From Tractidigestivibacter scatoligenes (GTDB lineage Bacteria; Actinomycetota; Coriobacteriia; Coriobacteriales; Atopobiaceae): a DNA stretch of 64,000 bases. The notes under the pieces were generated by a model. The model had not been told where the DNA came from. It ran no database searches and saw nothing but the letters and a program-made list of their open reading frames with translations. The stretch is taken from the NCBI RefSeq assembly GCF_001494635.1, contig NZ_LOJF01000001.1, positions 496,001-560,000 on the forward strand, given 5' to 3'. Positions 33,263 to 40,192 of the stretch are shown one piece after another (positions within the stretch are counted from its first letter, which is position 1; each line of letters opens with the position of its first letter). The position numbers were made by a program, and so were the translations under genes.

Positions 33263-33338
33263 CCGGAGTTTATCTCACGGCCCGAAGTTTAGCTCGGCCT
33301 CCGGAGCTTAGCTCAGAGCCCGGAGCTCAGCTCCTTTT
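33263..33338. repeat. Four tandem 19-bp repeats (CCGGAGYTTAGCTC)
   Basis: Units start at 33263, 33282, 33301 and 33320, an exact 19-bp period: CCGGAGTTTATCTCACGGC, CCGAAGTTTAGCTCGGCCT, CCGGAGCTTAGCTCAGAGC, CCGGAGCTCAGCTCCTTTT. They lie 52 bp upstream of the HAD gene start (minus strand). The last two units can also fold (GGAGCTTAGCT with AGCTCAGCTCC, then TTTTCTT). Confidence 0.75.
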
Positions 33339-33493
33339 CTTAAAGGTAATGTCCGCCAACAGGGCAAATGCGGCTGTCGTTTAAGAGAAGGAGCTATTCT
33401 CCGCGGAGGAACGTCGGGGCTGGGGGGGGCGCGAGGCGGCGCGAGGGAGCGTGGGCGCTGACGGGGGCGTGAGGTAGCGTCGCTGCTGGAGTT

Positions 33494-33616
33494 GGCGCCC
33501 GAAGGCACGTTTTTGCAGGGATTACGTCGAAAGTTGCTGCTCCGGCGTCAATATGACGCCAGAGCAGGGGTTTCCGAAGGGATTCCGTACGAGATGCGAC
33601 CCCCGGCGCCAAAACG
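33494..33616. repeat. Long palindromic element (CTCCGGCG family), copy 1
   Basis: The core GCTCCGGCGTCA (33539-33550) pairs with TGACGCCAGAGC (33554-33565). The flanks are themselves inverted: GGCGCCCGAAGGCACG on the left, GGCGCC on the right, with related CGTACGA and TTTTGC blocks. The same layout recurs at 43003-43119 and 51293-51430. The copy lies between the divergent HAD and ferritin genes. Confidence 0.7.
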
Positions 33617-33722
33617 GCTCTGGAAGGGACGGTTCGGTGGCCTTCTCGTCGAAAAGAGGCTCTCGGGCGCCGCCGCCCACCGCGGCCTTCCTCCACCGCC
33701 CGTCGGTGCAAGTTTCAAGAAG

Positions 33723-33752
33723 CTGACATTCCCTCACTCTGACGGGTAGACT
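33723..33752 (+). promoter_or_regulatory. Probable ferritin promoter
   Basis: CTGACA at 33723-33728 and TAGACT at 33747-33752 with an 18-bp spacer, about 53 bp before the ferritin start. No clear Fur or DtxR/IdeR box was seen. Confidence 0.5.
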
Positions 33753-33804
33753 TTCTATGGAATGCATTTCCCAAACGCCCTGCGGGGCAGGAAAGAAGGT
33801 TGCC

Positions 33805-34320
33805 ATGGCACTCGACAAGAAGGTCGGCGACACCCTTAACGCCCAGATCAACAAGGAGCTCTACTCGGCATACCTCTACCTCACGTTTGCCGACTACTAC
33901 GAGGACCGCGGCCTCAAGGGGTTCGCAAACTGGTACATGGTGCAGGTGCAGGAGGAGGTCTCCCACGCCAAGATCCTCCGCCGCTACCTACTGGACAATG
34001 ACTACCAGGTCAAGATGGCGGCCATCGCCGAGCCCGACAAGACCTTCACCAACGACCTTGCGCCGCTGCAGGCTGGCCTCGAGCACGAGCGCTACATCAC
34101 GGCCGCAATCAACGAGTGCTACCAGGCCGCCTATGATGTGCATGACTTCCGCACCATGCAGCTGCTCGACTGGTTCGTGAAGGAGCAGGGCGAGGAGGAG
34201 ACCAACGCCTCCGACATGATCAAGAACATGGAGCTCTTTGGCTCCGACCCCAAGGGCCTCTACGACCTGGATCGCGAGTACCAGGCCCGCACCTTTGTTG
34301 CCCCCACAATGCCCATGTAA
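33805..34320 (+). CDS. ftnA: Non-heme bacterial ferritin
   Basis: 171 residues from ATG at 33805 with GGAAAGAAGG upstream. A four-helix ferritin: NAQINKELYSAYLYLTFADYYEDRGLKGFANWYMVQVQEEVSHAKILRRYLLDN carries ferroxidase ligands (E near 17, E about 50, H about 53), and later QEEETNASDM-like EQGEEETNA gives the third and fourth Glu. The absence of a conserved heme Met and its length fit FtnA. It stores iron and protects against oxidative damage in a 24-mer shell. The short MALDKKVG start fits the family better than the 16-residue longer frame. Confidence 0.92.
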   Translation: MALDKKVGDTLNAQINKELYSAYLYLTFADYYEDRGLKGFANWYMVQVQEEVSHAKILRRYLLDNDYQVKMAAIAEPDKTFTNDLAPLQAGLEHERYITAAINECYQAAYDVHDFRTMQLLDWFVKEQGEEETNASDMIKNMELFGSDPKGLYDLDREYQARTFVAPTMPM

Positions 34321-34349
34321 GTCTCTGCAATACAATCAGAGCCGAGAAG

Positions 34350-34382
34350 CGCGGTGGCCCCAAGCGGGTCGCCGCGTTTTTT
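34350..34382 (+). terminator. Ferritin terminator
   Basis: CGCGGTGGCCC pairs with GGGTCGCCGCG (two G-T pairs) around a short loop and is followed by TTTTTT, 30 bp beyond the ferritin stop. Confidence 0.8.
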
Positions 34383-34435
34383 ATGCCATGCACCCCCTGG
34401 GCTGCGGCTTGTTGACGTTTCTCGAAAACTGTTCG

Positions 34436-34492
34436 TTGCCACACATTCTCTTCACATCCTATTATTGGCCCCGTCGTTGACATGGTGTCAAC
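34436..34492 (+). promoter_or_regulatory. Promoter and palindromic operator of the TetR gene
   Basis: TTGCCA (34436-34441), 18-bp gap, TATTAT (34460-34465), then a perfect palindrome GTTGACA-TGG-TGTCAAC (34476-34492) just after the expected start site and before AAAGGAGGTG. This is the classic arrangement for autorepression by a TetR-family protein. Confidence 0.7.
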
Positions 34493-34508
34493 AAAGGAGG
34501 TGCGGCCG

Positions 34509-35093
34509 ATGCGCGGCGAGATTGCAGAAACGCGACGCGAGCAGATCATTGCCGCCGCCCGCTCACTCTACGAGGAGAAGGGCATCGACCACACCTCGGT
34601 GAAGGACATCGCCGAGCGGGCCAATATCACGCGCAGCCTCTTCTACCACTACTTCTCAAGTCGCGACGAGGTCACCGACGCTATTCTCGACGCCTACGTA
34701 GACACCTTCGTGGCAGCTGTGCGCGAGTGGAACGCTCAGCGCGTGCGCGGGGACGTCGATGGCGCGCTCAAAACATGCGTTGCCATGCTCCGCCGCCATC
34801 TCTTTGACACGGACAGCTTTAGGACCGACCTTCTCAAGAGCCAGAACGCCCTTCTCTACCAGCGCTTTAGCCAACAGACGGCACGCACTCTTGCCGAATA
34901 CCTCACGCGCACCACCGTTGCCGAGTACGCTAGGTACCACCGCGTGGAGATACACCATCCCTACGAGGAGTTCTACCTGCTCATCATTGGCCTCATGAGC
35001 TACATGAGGACCCACCCCGACGCCTCGGACGAGCTTGTTGCCGACCTCATCGCTGACACGCTCCACCTTGACCTTGGCTCCCAACAGGACTAG
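34509..35093 (+). CDS. TetR-family transcriptional regulator
   Basis: 194 residues from ATG at 34509, chosen because AAAGGAGGTG lies just before it. The N-terminal HTH is typical: TRREQIIAAARSLYEEKGIDHTSVKDIAERANITRSLFYHYFSSRDEV. The C-terminal ligand domain is helical with no named subfamily. It is 57 bp upstream of the multispanning membrane protein gene, which it probably controls. The palindrome at 34476-34492 is the likely operator. Confidence 0.88.
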   Translation: MRGEIAETRREQIIAAARSLYEEKGIDHTSVKDIAERANITRSLFYHYFSSRDEVTDAILDAYVDTFVAAVREWNAQRVRGDVDGALKTCVAMLRRHLFDTDSFRTDLLKSQNALLYQRFSQQTARTLAEYLTRTTVAEYARYHRVEIHHPYEEFYLLIIGLMSYMRTHPDASDELVADLIADTLHLDLGSQQD

Positions 35094-35150
35094 CCGCGCC
35101 AACGCGCGACAGTAGCGTTTCCCCAAAGACAGCAAGAGAGAGGAAGTGCC

Positions 35151-36143
35151 ATGTTGTTCGACCACAGCGCCAATCTGCCGTTCCAGCTCCTGGGGTGGGT
35201 GATGGTCTTCGTTGGGCTCATCGTGCTCAACGAGTTCGCCCGCAGGTCCAAGGTTGGGGGCCTCATCATGTTCGGCGTGCTGCCCGTGGCCATGACCATC
35301 TACTGCATTGCTATTGCCGTGGGCGTGGCGCAGGGCCAGGACTGGGCGCTCACCAATCCCACTCACATCTACCAGAACAGCTGGTTCCACTACGCAAAGG
35401 TGTACGCCGCACTTGCCGGCTGCATTGGCTTCATGGTCATCAAGTACCAGTGGGGAAGCCTTGGTCGCGCCCACTGGTTCCGCGCCTTCCCGTTTGCGAT
35501 TGTCGCAATCAACATCCTCATTGCCGTATGCTCCGACTTCGAGAGCGCCTACCACTTCTTTGCGCTAGGCGAGACCACGTGGGTGACCTCAGAGGGCGCG
35601 ACGCAGCTCGCGGGCTGGAACAACGTCTTCAACGGCATCGCCGGCATCATCAACATCTTCTGCATGACGGCTTGGTGGAACGTCTACTCCTCCAAGGACG
35701 GGCGAGACATGCTCTGGCCTGACATGACCTGGGTCTTCATTGTTGCCTATGACATCTGGAACTTCTGCTACACCTACAACTGCCTGCCGCACCACGCCTG
35801 GTACTGCGGCCTGGCGCTGCTTCTTGCCCCCACGGTGGCAAACGCGCTCTGGAACAAGGGCGCCTGGATTCAGAACCGCGCAAACACGCTGGCCATCTGG
35901 TGCATGTTTGCGCAGGTCTTCCCCGCGTTCCAGGAGGAGTCGGTCTTCGTGACGCACTCCACGCTCAACCCCACCACGGCGACCGTTGTCTCTGTGATCG
36001 CGCTCATGGCAAACGTGGCGGCAATAATCACAATCGCCTATCGTGCCAAGAAGCTGGGCGTCAATCCCTACAAGCAGGACGTCTTTGTGGGCACTCGCGA
36101 CTTCGAGGAGGCCACGGCCCGTCGCGCGGACTTGGCGGCGTAG
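35151..36143 (+). CDS. Multispanning membrane protein, probably DUF5692 family
   Basis: 330 residues with about eight to ten helices, rich in Trp, Tyr and Asn (for example HIYQNSWFHYAKVYAALAGCIGFM, and FIVAYDIWNFCYTYNCLPHHAWYCG). The composition and position after a TetR gene fit the DUF5692 group common in Coriobacteriia, a family without known function; that name is a recollection, not a search result. RBS: AGAGAGGAAG upstream of ATG. No transport motif was recognised. The conserved-looking aromatic and His residues in the last third could bind a ligand. A terminator follows at 36179-36208. Confidence 0.75.
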   Translation: MLFDHSANLPFQLLGWVMVFVGLIVLNEFARRSKVGGLIMFGVLPVAMTIYCIAIAVGVAQGQDWALTNPTHIYQNSWFHYAKVYAALAGCIGFMVIKYQWGSLGRAHWFRAFPFAIVAINILIAVCSDFESAYHFFALGETTWVTSEGATQLAGWNNVFNGIAGIINIFCMTAWWNVYSSKDGRDMLWPDMTWVFIVAYDIWNFCYTYNCLPHHAWYCGLALLLAPTVANALWNKGAWIQNRANTLAIWCMFAQVFPAFQEESVFVTHSTLNPTTATVVSVIALMANVAAIITIAYRAKKLGVNPYKQDVFVGTRDFEEATARRADLAA

Positions 36144-36178
36144 GACGAGCAGGGCAAGGCAAGCCACTCGCAACGCAT

Positions 36179-36208
36179 GCGGGGCGCCAGCTTGTGCTGA
36201 CGCCCCGC
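36179..36208 (+). terminator. Terminator after the DUF5692-like gene
   Basis: GCGGGGCGCCAGC and GCTGACGCCCCGC with TTGT as loop (one mismatch), followed by GTTTCTG. It also stands before the convergent pyrE end. Confidence 0.75.
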
Positions 36209-36246
36209 GTTTCTGTGCCGCGTGAAGCGGCGCTTGTATCCGCGTG

Positions 36247-36909
36247 CTACTTTACGCCGTACTTCTCGTAGTACTCGTCGATGGCAGCCTTGAGCTGCGG
36301 CGTAATGATGGTGCCGTCGAGTGCCTCGACGACCTCTGCCATGGTCACGATGCTCGCGACGGGGAAGCCGTAGCGCTCCTGGATCTCCTCCTGGGCGCTC
36401 ACCTTGCCGCCCTTGCCCACCTCCATGCGGTTGAGCGAGACGATAAGCCCCTTGACCTCGACCGCAGCCGCGCCGGTCACGATGGGGTAGGTCTCGTCGA
36501 TGGACTTGCCGGAGGTGGTGACGTCCTCGATCATCACCACGCGGTCGCCGTCCCTAAGCTCGCTGCCCAGGAGGTTGCCCTTGTCGGCACCGTGGTCCTT
36601 GACCTCCTTGCGGTTGGAGCAGTAGCGCACCTCCTTGCCGTAGAGGTCGTGGAAGGCAATGGCGCAGGAGACCGCCAGGGGAATGCCCTTGTAGGCAGGC
36701 CCAAAGAGCACGTCGAAGTCCAGGCCAAAGTTGTCGTGGATGGCGTGGGCATAGAACTCTCCCAAGCGCTTGAGCTGCGAGCCCGTGACGTAGGCGCCGG
36801 CGTTCATGAAGAACGGCGACTTCCTACCGCTCTTGAGGGTGAACTCGCCAAACTTGAGCACCTTGCTCTCGACCATGAAGTCGATGAACTGGCGCTTGTA
36901 CTCCTCCAT
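36247..36909 (-). CDS. pyrE: Orotate phosphoribosyltransferase
   Basis: 220 residues from ATG at 36909 with GGAGA upstream. PRPP-binding motif VVMIEDVTTSGKS near residue 125, FGPAYKGIPLAV and the Lys-rich flexible loop near RKEVKDHGADKG fit PyrE. It makes OMP from orotate and PRPP. No other pyr genes are close, so it stands alone here, downstream of the methionine-sulfoxide reductase gene. Confidence 0.92.
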   Translation of the reverse strand: MEEYKRQFIDFMVESKVLKFGEFTLKSGRKSPFFMNAGAYVTGSQLKRLGEFYAHAIHDNFGLDFDVLFGPAYKGIPLAVSCAIAFHDLYGKEVRYCSNRKEVKDHGADKGNLLGSELRDGDRVVMIEDVTTSGKSIDETYPIVTGAAAVEVKGLIVSLNRMEVGKGGKVSAQEEIQERYGFPVASIVTMAEVVEALDGTIITPQLKAAIDEYYEKYGVK

Positions 36910-36959
36910 TGACGTCTCCTCTCGGTGGTGACGATCGTCTCGCAAGAGATTCTACGCGA

Positions 36960-37487
36960 CTACGGGCGAACGGGAACCACGGCGGGACCAAGAAGGTCTG
37001 CAGACTTCTCCAGCGCGTGCACTATGCGCGAGAAGCCCTCAAGGTCTGCTGCCGAGAAGCGCGCGGGTATGGGACTGTCACAGTCGAGGACGCCCCAGAT
37101 GGCGGTGCTGCCGTCCGCGGCGGTTGCGTGGATGGGCACCACGAGCTCCGAGCGCGAAGCGGCATCACAGGCAATGTGGCCTGGGAATGCCTGGACGTCG
37201 GGCACAAGCCGGGGCTTGTTTGTCTCGACGGCCCTTCCGCAGACACCGGCACCATAGGGGATGCTCACGCATGCGGGGCGTCCCCAGAAGGGGCCAAGGA
37301 CAAGGTCCTGCTTGCCCGCGGGGCCATTGGTGGCAACGTAGAAGCCCACCCAGTTGATGCTTGGCAGCGCCTCGCCTAGGAGGGCGGCTGCGTTGGCAAG
37401 CGCGGGCAGCCAGCCCGGCGTTCCCTCGGCAAGTGAGCCTACCTGCTGAGCGAGAAGTTCGTAGTCTGTGGCCTGCGGGTTGTCCAT
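36960..37487 (-). CDS. msrC: Free methionine-(R)-sulfoxide reductase (GAF-domain fRMsr)
   Basis: 175 residues from ATG at 37487 (AAGGAG upstream). A single GAF domain with the three reactive cysteines: Cys73 in RPACVSIPYG, Cys83 in GVCGRAV and Cys107 in GHIACDAASRSE. Their spacing (10 and 24) equals that in E. coli fRMsr. It reduces free Met-R-sulfoxide using thioredoxin. Divergent from asnS across a 107-bp spacer. Confidence 0.9.
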   Translation of the reverse strand: MDNPQATDYELLAQQVGSLAEGTPGWLPALANAAALLGEALPSINWVGFYVATNGPAGKQDLVLGPFWGRPACVSIPYGAGVCGRAVETNKPRLVPDVQAFPGHIACDAASRSELVVPIHATAADGSTAIWGVLDCDSPIPARFSAADLEGFSRIVHALEKSADLLGPAVVPVRP

Positions 37488-37594
37488 GATGGCATCTCCT
37501 TCCAGTGCGGAGAATGATGGATGCGGCGCCAGCTCGTCGCGATAAGATAGGACGGTTAACGAGCATGACACAATTCCAAGAGGAAGGACGTTCC

Positions 37595-39004
37595 TTGAAT
37601 CGCACGAGAATAGCCGCGCTCTACGCGGACATGGATCAGCTGGGTGGCACCGAGCTTACCGTTGCCGGCTGGGTGCGCTCCATCCGCGACATGAAGAACT
37701 TTGGCTTTGTCACCTTGAACGACGGCAGCTGCTTCAAGGACCTGCAGGTCGTGGTCAACCGCGAGCGTCTGGGGGACGAGACGTACGAGGGGATCGTCTC
37801 GCAGAACGTGGGTGCGGCGCTTGTCGTGCGCGGCAAGCTTGAGCTTACGCCGGATCGCCCCCAGCCCTTCGAGCTGCAGGCGGCAACCGTCACGGTGGAG
37901 GGTGCCTCCGCGCCCGACTACCCCATGCAGAAGAAGCGCCAGACGCGCGAGTTCCTGCGCACCCAGCAGCACCTGCGCAGCCGCACCAACCTCTTCCGCG
38001 CGGTCTTCCGCGTGCGCAGCGTGGCTGCCTTCGCCATCCACCGCTTCTTCCAGGAGCGTGGCTTCCTCTACGTGAACACTCCCATTATCACCGCGTCGGA
38101 CGCCGAGGGCGCGGGCGAGATGTTCCGTGTGACCACCATCGACCCGGCCAACCCGCCCCTCACCGAGGACGGCAAGGTGGACTACAGCAAGGACTTCTTT
38201 GGCAAGCCCACCAACCTCACGGTGTCCGGGCAGCTCCAGGCTGAGAACTTTGCCATGAGCTTTGGCGACGTCTACACCTTTGGACCCACCTTCCGCGCCG
38301 AGAACTCCAACACGCGCCGTCATGCCGCCGAGTTCTGGATGGTCGAGCCCGAGATGGCCTTCTGCGACCTTGAGGGCGAGATGGACGTCTCGGAGGAGAT
38401 GCTCAAGTACGTCATTGCCTACGTGATGGAGCACTGCCCCGACGAGCTGGACTTCTTCAACAAGTGGGTGGACAAGGGCCTCAAGGAGCGCCTGCAGCAC
38501 GTGGCAACGAGCGACTTTGCGCGCGTGAGCTACACCGACGCCGTGAAGATCCTCGAGGACGCCCAGAACTCCGGCACGATGTTCGAGTACCCCGTCTCCT
38601 GGGGCGTCGACCTCCAGACCGAGCACGAGCGCTACCTTACCGAGAAGCACTTCAAGCGTCCCACGTTTGTGACGGACTACCCGCGCGACATCAAGGCGTT
38701 CTACATGCGCCTGAACGATGACGGCAAGACCGTAGCCGCCGCGGACTGCCTGGTGCCCGGCATTGGCGAGATCATCGGCGGCTCTCAGCGCGAGGAGCGC
38801 CTGGACGTGCTCGAGCGCCGCATCCAGGAGCTGGGCATGGACCCCGAGCAGTACAAGTACTACCTTGACCTGCGGCGCTATGGCGGCTGCCACCACGCGG
38901 GCTTTGGCTTGGGCTTCGAGCGCCTGGTCATGTACCTCACGGGCGTCGACAACATCCGTGACGTGCTGCCGCACCCGCGCACCGTGGGCAACGCGGACTT
39001 CTAA
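37595..39004 (+). CDS. asnS: Asparagine-tRNA ligase
   Basis: 469 residues from TTG at 37595, chosen because GAGGAAGGA lies at 37580-37588 and the protein then opens [10 protein letters not shown]..., as in E. coli (466 residues). An ATG at 37565 would add ten residues. N-terminal OB anticodon-binding fold ([23 protein letters not shown]), then class II motifs: [46 protein letters not shown] (motif 2) and [15 protein letters not shown] (motif 3). It charges tRNA-Asn. Confidence 0.95.
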   Translation: MNRTRIAALYADMDQLGGTELTVAGWVRSIRDMKNFGFVTLNDGSCFKDLQVVVNRERLGDETYEGIVSQNVGAALVVRGKLELTPDRPQPFELQAATVTVEGASAPDYPMQKKRQTREFLRTQQHLRSRTNLFRAVFRVRSVAAFAIHRFFQERGFLYVNTPIITASDAEGAGEMFRVTTIDPANPPLTEDGKVDYSKDFFGKPTNLTVSGQLQAENFAMSFGDVYTFGPTFRAENSNTRRHAAEFWMVEPEMAFCDLEGEMDVSEEMLKYVIAYVMEHCPDELDFFNKWVDKGLKERLQHVATSDFARVSYTDAVKILEDAQNSGTMFEYPVSWGVDLQTEHERYLTEKHFKRPTFVTDYPRDIKAFYMRLNDDGKTVAAADCLVPGIGEIIGGSQREERLDVLERRIQELGMDPEQYKYYLDLRRYGGCHHAGFGLGFERLVMYLTGVDNIRDVLPHPRTVGNADF

Positions 39005-39030
39005 GGGCGCCAAGAGTAGGGGCAGGGCCT

Positions 39031-40011
39031 GTGATCGAGTGCTTCAAGACAACCGTCGAGGAGGACGAGAGCGGCGAGAAGGTCTTTCTCACCTCTCGAG
39101 TGGCGGGGCCCTGCCCGGGATGCTGGGTGAGTGTCGTAGCTCCCACCAAGCGGGAACGCGCCTGGATGCAAAACGAGATGGGCGTCATCCCGGACTTTGT
39201 CGCCTCTGCGCTCGATGACGAGGAGAGCTCGCGCATCGAGCGGGACGACGAGACCAGGCAGGTGCTCGTGATCGTGGATTGCCCCTTTGTGGAGGACAAG
39301 AGCGAGGCCGAGAGTACGTCGATCGTCCAGTACGACACGCATCCGCTCGCCGTGCTCTTCCTGCCCGAGAAGGACCTGGTCATGACCGTGAGCCTCAAGG
39401 AGAACTGGACTGTCTCCGCACTTGAGAGCGGCCGGGTCCGCGACATCAACACGACGCAGCGCACGCGCTTCCTGTTGCAGATTCTGTTGCACATCTCCAA
39501 GCGCTACCAGATTGACCTGCGGTCGGTAAACCGCCAGTTTCGTGAGAACGAGCGCGAGCTTCGGAGGTCCATGCGCAACGAGGAGCTCATCAAGATGCTG
39601 GGGTTCGAGAAGTCGCTGGTGTACTTCTCGACTTCGCTCAAGGCGCTCGACACCACCATCCAGCGCATAAGCTACGGACGTATCCTCAAGCTTTACGACG
39701 AGGACCGGGACCTCCTGAACGACACGTCCGTTGAGGTCAAGCAGGCCATCGAGATGTGCGAGATATACACGCAGGTCTACAACGAGACCATGGAGACGTT
39801 TGGCTCGATCATCAACAACAACCTCAACCTCACGATGCGTACCCTCGCCATCATCACGCTTGTGCTCTCGGTTCCCACGACGGTCTTCTCGTTCTACGGC
39901 ATGAACACCGGGCTTCCCATGGATGAGACCTGGGTGTTCCCGGTCATCCTTTCCCTGGCACTATCCGTGTTTGCGACGTTCTGGATTCTCAAGAGCCGCG
40001 TTCTCAGGTAG
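39031..40011 (+). CDS. corA: CorA-family Mg2+/divalent cation transporter
   Basis: 326 residues from GTG at 39031 (GGGGCAGGG upstream). Long cytosolic alpha/beta domain, then two C-terminal helices with the signature YGMNTG (GMN) between them: LTMRTLAIITLVLSVPTTVFSFYGMN and FPVILSLALSVFATFWILKSR. It forms a pentameric channel for Mg2+ or related ions. It begins 27 bp after asnS and may be cotranscribed with it. The terminator follows at 40043-40081. Confidence 0.88.
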   Translation: MIECFKTTVEEDESGEKVFLTSRVAGPCPGCWVSVVAPTKRERAWMQNEMGVIPDFVASALDDEESSRIERDDETRQVLVIVDCPFVEDKSEAESTSIVQYDTHPLAVLFLPEKDLVMTVSLKENWTVSALESGRVRDINTTQRTRFLLQILLHISKRYQIDLRSVNRQFRENERELRRSMRNEELIKMLGFEKSLVYFSTSLKALDTTIQRISYGRILKLYDEDRDLLNDTSVEVKQAIEMCEIYTQVYNETMETFGSIINNNLNLTMRTLAIITLVLSVPTTVFSFYGMNTGLPMDETWVFPVILSLALSVFATFWILKSRVLR

Positions 40012-40042
40012 CTGCCGGAGTGGGGCCCAGAAGTGCGACTCC

Positions 40043-40081
40043 ATGCCGCGTCTGCCATCTAGTGGCGGGCGCGGCATTTTG
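40043..40081 (+). terminator. corA terminator
   Basis: ATGCCGCG (40043-40050) with CGCGGCAT (40070-40077), followed by TTTTGCG; the loop also contains a small GCC/GGC pairing. Confidence 0.65.
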
Positions 40082-40192
40082 CGTTACGTCCTCGACCATT
40101 CGCGACGCGTCTGGGTTTGGCTGCCGTATGGCGGATACCCTTGCCGAGACGCGCGTGGGTGCGCTTCTATCGAGTATTGGTGAGGGGTCGAT

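Noticed and set aside
33757-33804. Longer start for ferritin
   Set aside because: It adds 16 residues not seen in the family; the ATG at 33805 has a suitable RBS and the usual MALDKK start.
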